Translations under genes and position numbers: made by a program | The notes under the pieces: model-generated | Databases searched by the model: none | What the model was told of the DNA's origin: nothing | Seen by the model: only the letters and a program-made list of their open reading frames with translations | Shown here: piece after piece, positions 1-5,845 of the stretch | Position numbering within the stretch: the first letter of the stretch is position 1 | Layout: every line of letters begins with the position of its first letter | From: Candidatus Gastranaerophilales bacterium | GTDB lineage: Bacteria; Cyanobacteriota; Vampirovibrionia; Gastranaerophilales; Gastranaerophilaceae | Reading direction: 5' to 3' | DNA length: 19,234 nucleotides | Assembly (NCBI GenBank): GCA_900767135.1 | Contig: CAAFYU010000032.1 | Location: 1 to 19,234 of the forward strand

Positions 1-33
1 GAAACCTTTCTTTTTTATACACTTAGCTTCGTT

Positions 34-155
34 GTCGGATTAGCGTCTTGAAATTACTTCTCGCTCGGAACTGCCCTTCATATTGCTGTCGCAGATATGA
101 ATTTTGTTCCTCGCTCCCCGAGTTAGACACTCGTCCGTAATTTCGCAAATCCGAC
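34..155. repeat. 122-bp nested inverted-repeat element
   Basis: The outer arms are GTCGGATTAGCG (34-45) and CGCAAATCCGAC (144-155), 11 of 12 paired. They continue inward with AAATTAC (51-57) against GTAATTT (137-143), GGAAC (67-71) against GTTCC (106-110), and TTCATATTGC (77-86) against GCA-G-ATATGAA (91-101) around a TGTC loop. The whole element could therefore fold into one long rod. No ORF of interest lies in it. It sits 8 bp beyond the stop codon of the peptidase gene, so its RNA would form the 3' end of that transcript. It could be a MITE or REP-like dispersed element or a structured 3' UTR; other genomic copies cannot be checked here. Confidence 0.6.
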
Positions 156-163
156 CTACAAAT

Positions 164-1888
164 TTACTCATTCAATAATTTTTCAGCCAACTCAGATTCT
201 GTGCGACCGTTAAGAGTCTTGCTGATTTTTTGAAGTTTTTGAGCAATAAATTCCATATTATCAGTCCAAACAAAGTTGTCCAAGACGTATTTTTCAGCTT
301 TTTCAAAATCACCATCAATTTGAATTCTAATAATTTCAGAAAGCATTTCTTTTGCAATCGGAACAACTTTGTCAATATTTACATGAATTTTTCCATCAAC
401 AATATCATAAGCACCACGTTCTGCAAAATACTTGTTCTGCATAACAGTTCTAACTCTATGTGCCTGACTCATTGTCGGTTTTGACTTTAAGAAATTATCA
501 GCAACTGTTGTTACAATAATCTGTTTTCTTTGTTCTTCTGTGTACATTCCAAGTTCACACAACAAGTCTACAAATGCCAAAGAGCCCATATCAGCCTTGT
601 TTTCTTCAATAATATTTCTGTATTTACCTAATGTTTCACAAGCTTTTTTAGGCCCAAGCGAGTGTGCGTTTTCGTGCCCGATAGTAAACCAGTGATCTGC
701 TTCATCAAGGTAATATTTGTGCTGTTCCTTATCCAAAATTGCATCAAGTCTTTCTTGAAGCTTAGACATATCACTAATAAAACGGATTTGCCTATGGTAA
801 ACATTACGTCTTCCACCTCCGATTGTAAGTGATAATTTATCATCATTTGGAAGATTTTCAGCCAAAGTAATACCGCCACGATAAGCACCAACATCTCCAC
901 AAACAGCGACCAAATCAACATCTACCATTGTTTGTTTTGTGTCTTTATCAGGTGAAATATTTTGTTCATATTCATCTGCAAACGGCATATTTTTCGCCAA
1001 AGTCGGAAGATATTTTTTGATAGCCATAAGTGCATCTGTACCTTTTTTATTAACAATACCAACTCTACCACCGAGAAAATCTTTTGGAGTTGCTTTTATT
1101 CCGCGACTTTCCAACAAAGCAGACAATTCTTTGTTTTCGGCGATAGTTCCTGTCATTTCATCTTCATAATTTTCTCTTGTTATAGTAAATTCAAGCGGTG
1201 TATCTTGTAAAGTTGCCCATTTTTTATCCGCATAAGCATCTAACATCGGATCAGCCGTTCTCAAAGCTTTGGCTTGAAGCTTCAAATACTCTGTAAAATC
1301 TGCATTTGTAGAAGTTTCAGAAGCTTTATCAATTTCATCAGCCATCTTAGAAAAATCTTCCTTAAACTTGTCAATATAATCAATTCCGACAAGTTCATCA
1401 CCGCATCTTTCAACAACAGAACGCTGAGTCAAAATTTTCTTAACCTCTTCAATTTTACCTTCATTCACCATTTTGGTTATAATTTGATGAAATTCTTCTT
1501 TTGTCAAATCCTCAGGATAAACACCTTTTCCGGCAAATTCAACAATACCTTTTGCCAAATTTATTTTATTTGACATTGTATCAATCGCATTCATTCCCTT
1601 TTGAGCGTCAAACAAGACTTTTGTTAATTCAGCTTGCTTGTTGCCTTTTTTAATCTCATCTTCCAAAAACGCCTTGAATTCAAGGTTATGGTGACAATCT
1701 ATTTGCATATTGATTTTTTCTAAAATATATGCAGCTTTTACAAGATGTTTTAATGCTTCCTTATCCCCTTCTGCTAATTCAAGATATTCAGGAGCATCGG
1801 CTTTTAGCATCTTTTTTGTCATAAGACAATCTTTACTTGTACGCTTTTCTAGTTCTTCCATTGATAGGTTAAATTCAAATTTTCTCAT
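164..1888 (-). CDS. Dipeptidyl-peptidase III-like (M49-type) zinc metallopeptidase
   Basis: This is a 574-aa soluble protein without a signal peptide. An HExxH zinc motif is visible as GHENAHSLGP (H405, E406, H409). It is followed about 20 residues later by EENKAD (E428/E429 to D433), matching the second zinc-ligand motif (EEx(R/K)A(D/E)) of M49 peptidases. A preceding ENLPNDD segment (about 344-350) resembles the NLPND stretch of the family. Eukaryotic DPP III carries HExxGH with an extra residue; the five-residue HExxH form and the length near 570 aa are closer to the bacterial and Nudix-associated branch. The likely role is removal of dipeptides from short peptides in the cytoplasm (family knowledge). 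The start is ATG 1888 with AAGGAG-type SD about 7 nt upstream. It is a single gene transcribed away from the prepilin gene. Confidence 0.72.
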   Translation of the reverse strand: MRKFEFNLSMEELEKRTSKDCLMTKKMLKADAPEYLELAEGDKEALKHLVKAAYILEKINMQIDCHHNLEFKAFLEDEIKKGNKQAELTKVLFDAQKGMNAIDTMSNKINLAKGIVEFAGKGVYPEDLTKEEFHQIITKMVNEGKIEEVKKILTQRSVVERCGDELVGIDYIDKFKEDFSKMADEIDKASETSTNADFTEYLKLQAKALRTADPMLDAYADKKWATLQDTPLEFTITRENYEDEMTGTIAENKELSALLESRGIKATPKDFLGGRVGIVNKKGTDALMAIKKYLPTLAKNMPFADEYEQNISPDKDTKQTMVDVDLVAVCGDVGAYRGGITLAENLPNDDKLSLTIGGGRRNVYHRQIRFISDMSKLQERLDAILDKEQHKYYLDEADHWFTIGHENAHSLGPKKACETLGKYRNIIEENKADMGSLAFVDLLCELGMYTEEQRKQIIVTTVADNFLKSKPTMSQAHRVRTVMQNKYFAERGAYDIVDGKIHVNIDKVVPIAKEMLSEIIRIQIDGDFEKAEKYVLDNFVWTDNMEFIAQKLQKISKTLNGRTESELAEKLLNE

Positions 1889-1910
1889 TCAATCTCTCCT
1901 TTTTGAGGTA

Positions 1911-1919
1911 ATTATAGCA
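1911..1919 (-). promoter_or_regulatory. Extended -10 promoter of the M49-like peptidase gene
   Basis: On the minus strand the sequence reads TGCTATAAT, a perfect TATAAT preceded by TGn. It lies 23 nt upstream of the ATG at 1888, with the SD between. No convincing -35 box is seen at 16-18 bp spacing, which fits an extended -10 promoter. The region up to the opposing prepilin promoter (1973-2001) also holds a short inverted repeat, TTCATT (1934-1939) and AATGAA (1946-1951). Confidence 0.6.
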
Positions 1920-1972
1920 TATCGATGAATATTTTCATTAGGCTAAATGAATGAAAAAATTTTTATATTCAC

Positions 1973-2001
1973 TTGAAAAATAAAGAAAAAATTGGTATAA
2001 T
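1973..2001 (+). promoter_or_regulatory. Sigma70-type promoter of the prepilin gene
   Basis: TTGAAA (1973-1978), a 17-bp spacer, then TATAAT (1996-2001). It lies 34 nt upstream of the ATG at 2036, with SD AGAGGAG at 2025-2031 in between. Spacing and boxes are near consensus. Confidence 0.75.
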
Positions 2002-2035
2002 AAATTTGTGAACATAAGAAAATAAGAGGAGTTAT

Positions 2036-2794
2036 ATGAATAAACAAGGATTTACACTTGCGGAAGTATTGTTAACAATGGGAATTATTGGCGTTGTCGC
2101 AGCTGTTACAGTCCCTTCATTAACAGGAAGTACGAATTCTAAACAGTTGCAAGCTCAATTTAACAATGCACATTCGCTTTTGTCACAAGCAACTTATACA
2201 GTTGTAGGACAAAAAGGCCCTGGCATAAGAAAAATATATGCAGCCTACACAAACCCAGATGCAAACGGACAAGGTGGCGGCTATAACAACACTCAGGAAT
2301 TTACTGATTTATTTTTTAAGCAACTAAAAACAGTCGGGAAATGCAGGTATAACGTAAATGAAATCAAAAATTACAACGGAACTAAATCCGGAAACTCTGT
2401 TTATATTGACCGAGGAACAAAAACTCCTAGCAACCGTTTAGCAAATGGTATGTGTGTAGATGTTACTATTTGTGCTTACCAATTAAATATAACAGTAGAT
2501 ATCAATGGAACAAAAAAACCTAATCAATTGGGACATGATATTTTCTTCTTCGACATAGGCAATGATGACAAATTAAACCCAAAAGTATCAGAAGCATTCA
2601 CCGAACAAAACTATCAAGACGCCCTACGTCAAGATGCGAATGCGGACACTCCAAACCTTTCAGGGCAATTAGGAAACCCATGTTCTGCTACATCGCAACA
2701 AGCAGGGAATGGCTTAGGTTGTGCTTATTGGGCTCTTTTAAATAAAAACCCAAATGACAATTCTAAGACATACTGGGATAATTTACCTAAATAA
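2036..2794 (+). CDS. Type IV prepilin-like protein (N-terminal methylation motif)
   Basis: This 252-aa protein has a short leader, MNKQG, followed by FTLAEVLLTMGIIGVVAAV. That is a canonical prepilin peptidase site (G5|F6) with Glu at +5 (E10) and a single hydrophobic helix of about 20 residues. It should be processed by PilD-type peptidase and assembled into a type IV pilus or type II secretion pseudopilus (family knowledge). The body is Asn/Gly/Thr-rich with five cysteines (C103, C140, C146, C216, C229), so disulfides are plausible. It contains DINGTKKPNQLGHD (155-168), a motif shared with the second prepilin in this window and possibly a metal-binding loop (inference). It has its own promoter and SD. 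No pilus assembly gene is nearby, so it is an orphan subunit; whether it is a major or minor pilin cannot be told. Confidence 0.85.
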   Translation: MNKQGFTLAEVLLTMGIIGVVAAVTVPSLTGSTNSKQLQAQFNNAHSLLSQATYTVVGQKGPGIRKIYAAYTNPDANGQGGGYNNTQEFTDLFFKQLKTVGKCRYNVNEIKNYNGTKSGNSVYIDRGTKTPSNRLANGMCVDVTICAYQLNITVDINGTKKPNQLGHDIFFFDIGNDDKLNPKVSEAFTEQNYQDALRQDANADTPNLSGQLGNPCSATSQQAGNGLGCAYWALLNKNPNDNSKTYWDNLPK

Positions 2795-2810
2795 TTGGAA
2801 CGAATCTAAT

Positions 2811-2850
2811 CTGAATTGCCACGACTCTGAATAGCAGTGCAATGACGACT
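2811..2850 (-). repeat. Degenerate dispersed palindromic repeat fragment
   Basis: Read on the minus strand it begins GTCGTCATTGC and ends GTCGTGGCAATTCAG. This pattern resembles the 'CGTCATTGCGAG...GTGGCAATCC' type of dispersed intergenic repeat seen in many bacterial genomes (from memory, not searched). It lies 16 bp after the prepilin stop codon. A related GTCGTCATT core occurs near the right window edge (19126-19157). Confidence 0.4.
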
Positions 2851-2862
2851 AAAATAATAAAT

Positions 2863-2891
2863 AAAAAAAAGAGGTTGATTTACTCAACCTC
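2863..2891 (-). terminator. Rho-independent terminator of the 282-aa protein gene
   Basis: An 8-bp perfect stem, GAGGTTGA (2871-2878) and TCAACCTC (2884-2891), surrounds a 5-nt loop. On the minus strand it is followed by eight U (A-run 2863-2870). It lies about 85 nt beyond the stop codon at 2976. On the plus strand it is followed by a weaker T-run (2899-2903), so it may also stop prepilin transcripts. An 8-bp AT-only stem (2925-2932 and 2942-2949) lies between it and the stop codon. Confidence 0.8.
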
Positions 2892-2975
2892 TACACACTT
2901 TTTGATGTTAAGAGTTAGGTTAGGATTATTAATTTAAGGGTTTAATAATTTATAATTTAAAAATCTTTTATAATT

Positions 2976-3824
2976 CTATGATCTTGATGCTGTTCCAAGT
3001 GCTGCTGCAAGAGCGATACCACCACCGATTAGAGCTGCCCAGAACGGTTTGTTTTTTGCACCTTTACAGAAAGCTTTAAACAAGTACTTCGCACCAATTA
3101 TACCTGCACCACCAACAGCAGCACCACCTACGACGTTACCTGCAATCTTTTTAGCTTGTTCTGATCTGGAAACAGGCTGTCCAGTCATTTCCGCAATATT
3201 TTCTTCTGCGGTCTTTTTATCTGCAAATCCAAATGTTGCGGTCTGCAATACACCCTGAGTAAACGAACCTCTACCGTTTTGTCTGATATCATCTACTAAT
3301 GACATACCTGTTATTTGCCCATAAAGACTTGATGCACGGTTCGCAATTTCTTCATCTGTTGCATTATCGCCATACATTGCTCTTACACTTTCTTTGAAAG
3401 CAGTATAAGCTTGTTGGATTTGTTGCTGTTCATTTTGCAAAATCTTTTCGTGAAGTATTGCTGCTTGTTTTTGAATACCTTCTTGCGGAGAGTTCAAGCG
3501 GAGATCGGCATTTCGCATTTTTTGCTGTTGTCGGACTTGATTATCTATCATAAAATCTTGATATTTTTCATAGTTTTTATAATAGTCTTCATAACTTCCG
3601 GTTGTTCCGCCTGTGAATGTCGGCATCATTGGATAACCACCCATCATTGCTCCACCGAAAATACTTCCGTTCATACCCATCATCGGATTCATCATATAAG
3701 GATTTTGAAAAGAACCCATTGACGAATACATATCAATGTCTGTCAAATCGTTTAATGCTACCTGGTTATTGTATGCATTTGGATATAATCCATACATATT
3801 TGCAGCCATGTTGAAGTCTGCCAT
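2976..3824 (-). CDS. Unknown 282-aa protein, Met/Gly/Tyr/Asn-rich N-terminus and Gly/Ala-rich C-terminal hydrophobic segments
   Basis: Not recognised. Residues 1-85 are low-complexity and rich in Met, Gly, Tyr, Asn and Pro, including many MM/GM/PM pairs (MNPMMGMNG and MMGGYPMMP). Residues about 90-160 are Gln-rich and probably helical. The C-terminal part has two Gly/Ala-rich hydrophobic stretches (VVGGAAVGGAGIIGAKYLF and AALIGGGIALAAALG), separated by a basic FCKGAKNK segment, which look like a membrane hairpin. There is no N-terminal signal peptide. The start is ATG 3824 with a strong GGAGG SD about 8 nt upstream. It is a single gene with its own terminator, divergent from the TPR protein. 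A role at the membrane is inference only. Confidence 0.7.
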   Translation of the reverse strand: MADFNMAANMYGLYPNAYNNQVALNDLTDIDMYSSMGSFQNPYMMNPMMGMNGSIFGGAMMGGYPMMPTFTGGTTGSYEDYYKNYEKYQDFMIDNQVRQQQKMRNADLRLNSPQEGIQKQAAILHEKILQNEQQQIQQAYTAFKESVRAMYGDNATDEEIANRASSLYGQITGMSLVDDIRQNGRGSFTQGVLQTATFGFADKKTAEENIAEMTGQPVSRSEQAKKIAGNVVGGAAVGGAGIIGAKYLFKAFCKGAKNKPFWAALIGGGIALAAALGTASRS

Positions 3825-3878
3825 AACCTAACCTCCAAATTGTTTTTTAACCTACCTTACTTATATAAAAACATTCTG

Positions 3879-3908
3879 CTTATAAAAATTGCTTATTTAA
3901 GAAAACAA
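3879..3908 (-). promoter_or_regulatory. Possible promoter of the 282-aa protein gene
   Basis: On the minus strand: TTGTTT (3903-3908), an 18-bp spacer, then TATAAG (3879-3884). The match is only moderate, and another TATAAG-like box lies nearer the gene. The -35 box would abut the palindrome at 3908-3929. Confidence 0.35.
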
Positions 3909-3929
3909 TTGTAACGAATTCGTAACAAT
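3908..3929. promoter_or_regulatory. 22-bp near-perfect palindrome between divergent genes
   Basis: ATTGT-A-ACGAATTCGT-A-ACAAT is perfectly symmetrical except for one A/A pair on each side. It lies between the putative -35 of the minus-strand gene and the -35 (3936) of the TPR gene. This is the position and shape of a dimeric regulator's operator (inference). It has no T-run, so it is not a terminator. Confidence 0.5.
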
Positions 3930-3935
3930 AATGTA

Positions 3936-3964
3936 TTGCAATAATTATGCAATGTGTGTAAAAT
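3936..3964 (+). promoter_or_regulatory. Promoter of the TPR protein gene (TTGCAA-17-TAAAAT)
   Basis: TTGCAA (3936-3941), a 17-bp spacer, then TAAAAT (3959-3964); transcription would begin near 3971. The same two hexamers at the same spacing recur before the tRNA gene (5127-5155). ATTGCA (3935-3940) and TGCAAT (3948-3953) also form a short inverted repeat over the -35. Confidence 0.7.
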
Positions 3965-3987
3965 AGTTGTAAACAGAGGTGTTACAC

Positions 3988-5097
3988 GTGAAAAAGTTCT
4001 TTTCGTTTTTATTCACAGTATTAATAATTTCAGCAATAGGAGCAATGATATACTTGCACCCGACATTTTTTCAACGTCAATTAGACAAAATAAATGGAAT
4101 GTACTATGTACATAAGGGCGATAAAGCATTAAAAGAATTGAAGCTACAAAAAGCTATTAACTACTATAACAGAGCTGTTCAGCTTTACCCCGGACATTAC
4201 GGAGCGTGGTATAACCTCGGAAATATTTATGTTGTATATGAAGATTACTATTCAGCAGTTGATGCCTACGAAAAAGCATTTGAATACAATCCCAAAATGA
4301 TGATTGCACGTATGAATTATGGAATTGTTTCCGCAGAAAAACTCGGCGACTTTGACGGTGCAATTAACCAATATAATGAAGTTTTAAAAACTAAAAGACA
4401 TTTGCTATCCATTCCATTTGTATACAGCAACAGAAAAAGCTACAAGATAAATCAAGGACTTGCATACTACAACAAAGGAGTTGCATATAAACAAAAATCA
4501 GTTTATTTAGATAATAATTGGGAACTCCGCCGACAATACCTTTTAAAAGCACTAGAAGCGTACAAAGAAGCATGCAAAATACTTAAAACCGACTATGACG
4601 CTCGCTACAATTTGGCTCTAACATACCACCTGCTTGGAGATTACAAAGAAGCCGGACTAACTTACTGTAAAGCAATCGAGCTTAATCCAATGAATTATGA
4701 AGCACACTACAATTTAGCAGTGTTATTAAGACATCTTAAATACTATAAAGAATCTCTTGACGAGCTGGAAAAAGCTACAACTCTAATAGGTGCCGGCGAC
4801 GGATACAACGTTTCATCTCGCCAAAGATATGTTTTTGATGTAATGAATGATATTACAAAAACAATTCTGGCAAACTCAAACAGTGACCTAATTGAAAAAT
4901 TGTCTGATGAACCGACTCAAAGTTCAAATGTAACTTACGTAAACGGGAAAATTGTCCTAACCGATGAACTCGATCAAGCTATTGTAAAAAACTTTAAGGT
5001 TTGTGGAGCAAAAAAAATCTTACAAGAAGACATTGACGATACAAATGGAGAATATGATGATATTCGCTACAATGTTAATGTGCCGGGAGTTGAATAA
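3988..5097 (+). CDS. Membrane-anchored TPR-repeat protein
   Basis: A 369-aa protein. I choose GTG 3988 as the start: AGAGG (3975-3979) sits 8 nt upstream of it, whereas an in-frame GTG at 3979 would lie inside that SD. The N-terminus is MKKFFSFLFTVLIISAIGAM, a basic-plus-hydrophobic signal anchor. It is followed by at least five TPR-like helix pairs, recognisable by AxxYYNRAVxLYP, AWYNLGNIY, AVDAYEKAFEYNP, ARYNLALTYHLLGDYKEA, and AHYNLAVLLRHLKYYKES-type units. The repeats span about residues 38-265. The last 100 residues lack repeats and are acidic near the end. It probably holds a protein complex at the outer face of the inner membrane (inference). It has its own promoter and is divergent from the 282-aa protein gene; the next gene is a tRNA. 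Confidence 0.82.
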   Translation: MKKFFSFLFTVLIISAIGAMIYLHPTFFQRQLDKINGMYYVHKGDKALKELKLQKAINYYNRAVQLYPGHYGAWYNLGNIYVVYEDYYSAVDAYEKAFEYNPKMMIARMNYGIVSAEKLGDFDGAINQYNEVLKTKRHLLSIPFVYSNRKSYKINQGLAYYNKGVAYKQKSVYLDNNWELRRQYLLKALEAYKEACKILKTDYDARYNLALTYHLLGDYKEAGLTYCKAIELNPMNYEAHYNLAVLLRHLKYYKESLDELEKATTLIGAGDGYNVSSRQRYVFDVMNDITKTILANSNSDLIEKLSDEPTQSSNVTYVNGKIVLTDELDQAIVKNFKVCGAKKILQEDIDDTNGEYDDIRYNVNVPGVE

Positions 5098-5126
5098 AAC
5101 CACCCGAGAAAAATAATAATTATTTA

Positions 5127-5155
5127 TTGCAATATTTTAGTGTTTGCAATAAAAT
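5127..5155 (+). promoter_or_regulatory. Promoter of tRNA-Gln (TTGCAA-17-TAAAAT)
   Basis: TTGCAA (5127-5132), 17 bp, then TAAAAT (5150-5155), placing the start of transcription about 8 nt before the tRNA. The spacer is part of a 10-bp inverted repeat (5123-5132 and 5144-5153, 11-nt loop), which could also act as a weak AT-rich stem at the end of the TPR transcript. Confidence 0.65.
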
Positions 5156-5169
5156 AAATTCGGAGATAT

Positions 5170-5240
5170 TCCCAGATCGTCTAGCGGCAGGACTGAAGAC
5201 TCTGGATCTTCCAACGGTGGTTCGAATCCATCTCTGGGAA
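5170..5240 (+). tRNA. tRNA-Gln (anticodon CUG)
   Basis: A complete cloverleaf of 71 nt. The acceptor is TCCCAGA/TCTGGGA with discriminator A (5240). The D stem is GTCT/GGAC, the anticodon stem GAAGA/TCTTC with loop CTCTGGA (anticodon CTG at loop positions 3-5), and the T stem GGTGG/CCATC with loop TTCGAAT. The variable loop has four nt. CCA is not encoded, and six T follow directly (5241-5246). CUG reads CAG. Because base 34 is C, this tRNA is not expected to be a target of the MnmG encoded nearby. Confidence 0.9.
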
Positions 5241-5302
5241 TTTTTTATACATTGATGCTGTTTTACTAGGGGAATGAGAGTCTTCGAACCACGAGAATTT
5301 TT
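5224..5302 (+). repeat. 79-nt direct repeat, copy 1 (tRNA-Gln tail plus flank)
   Basis: It starts inside the tRNA T loop (GAATCCATC), covers the last 17 nt of the tRNA, the T-run and about 60 nt of flank. Copy 2 begins at 5387, exactly 163 nt later. The copies agree at 76 of 79 positions by eye. Confidence 0.85.
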
Positions 5303-5327
5303 TCGTGCTGCTCAAAATTCTGTGGTT
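5287..5327 (+). other. Noncoding hairpin downstream of tRNA-Gln
   Basis: AACCAC-(G bulge)-AGAATTTT (5287-5301) pairs with AAAATTCTGTGGTT (5314-5327) around a 12-nt loop. A second stem, TACCAT/ATGGTA with a 3-nt loop, follows at 5329-5343. It is not followed by a T-run. It may be a structured part of a small RNA or a scar of an inverted insertion. Confidence 0.5.
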
Positions 5328-5339
5328 TTACCATTTTAT

Positions 5340-5386
5340 GGTACCCTCATTTGTAAGGCTCGTGATGCTCGCCTACAACTGAGCTG
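5340..5386 (-). other. tRNA-like remnant (D arm and anticodon-loop-like sequence)
   Basis: On the minus strand the sequence contains AGCTCAGTTGTAGGCGAGC, close to the D-arm consensus AGCTCAGTTGGTAGAGC. It is followed by GCCTTACAAATGAGGG, resembling a tRNA-Val(UAC) anticodon loop. The anticodon stem does not pair and no acceptor stem closes, so this would be a decayed tRNA fragment rather than a working gene. A chance match cannot be excluded. Confidence 0.35.
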
Positions 5387-5465
5387 GAATCCATCTCTGG
5401 GAATTTTTTATACATTGATGTTGTTTTACTAGGAGAATGAAAGTCTTCGAACCACGAGAATTTTT
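5387..5465 (+). repeat. 79-nt direct repeat, copy 2
   Basis: Second copy of the tRNA-Gln tail and flank, with three substitutions relative to copy 1. The 84 nt between the copies contain the hairpins and the tRNA-like remnant. The region from 5466 to 5525 is AT-rich with no clear signal. Confidence 0.85.
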
Positions 5466-5525
5466 ATATATTGCTTATTTTTAATTTGTCTGGCAAAAAA
5501 AAATTTTTTGTGTTTTTATATGGGT

Positions 5526-5792
5526 ATGAAAATTTCACCTGTTAGTTTCAAAAGCACATATACAGTTGATACTGGCTCCGCACAGTCAAAAACTCAAATT
5601 TTTACACTTGGAGCTCTTATGAATAATTTCTGGGTAAATTCCCCTCATGCAACCTTTATGAAAATAAAAAACTCAGGAGTTTACAGCACTGTCGATATTA
5701 GCGTAAAAGATATTAAAGACGATGCATTTGAAAAAGTCATGAAAAATAATGGAATTTCATACAAGAAAAAGAACGCTCAAAAAACTTTTTAA
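5526..5792 (+). CDS. Unknown small protein (88 aa) with MKISPVSFKS N-terminus
   Basis: Not recognised. The frame is open from TTG 5508, but ATG 5520 (MGMKIS) or ATG 5526 (MKISPVSFKSTY) is more likely. I prefer 5526 because it aligns with the MKITQIS start of the large unknown protein at 13806. No clear SD precedes any of these starts. There is no signal peptide or membrane segment. The body has mixed charge, with a Lys-rich tail (KKKNAQKTF) that looks cytoplasmic or surface-exposed. It is a single gene between the tRNA-associated repeats and the end of mnmG, and the two genes converge with 53 bp between stops and no clear terminator. A real gene is likely but not certain. Confidence 0.55.
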   Translation: MKISPVSFKSTYTVDTGSAQSKTQIFTLGALMNNFWVNSPHATFMKIKNSGVYSTVDISVKDIKDDAFEKVMKNNGISYKKKNAQKTF

Positions 5793-5845
5793 ATAAAAAC
5801 CTTAATGCATCGGGCTATTTTGTATTTATCAAACGTTCTTTTAAA

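Noticed and set aside
3411..3722. 103-aa plus-strand frame
   Set aside because: Antisense to the 282-aa protein gene, which has the SD and terminator; no SD and no family resemblance on the plus strand.
5170..5240. tRNA-Glu, because of the ATCGTCTAGCGG start
   Set aside because: That D arm is common to Glu and Gln tRNAs; the 7-nt anticodon loop CTCTGGA gives CUG, which reads Gln codons.
5224..5465. CRISPR-like array
   Set aside because: Only two copies, long units and one spacer, no cas genes; the repeat unit includes a tRNA end.
5793..5845. Terminator between the 88-aa gene and mnmG
   Set aside because: Only a loose AT-rich pairing (AAAACC with GG...TTTT) and an ATGCAT palindrome; no stem good enough to call.
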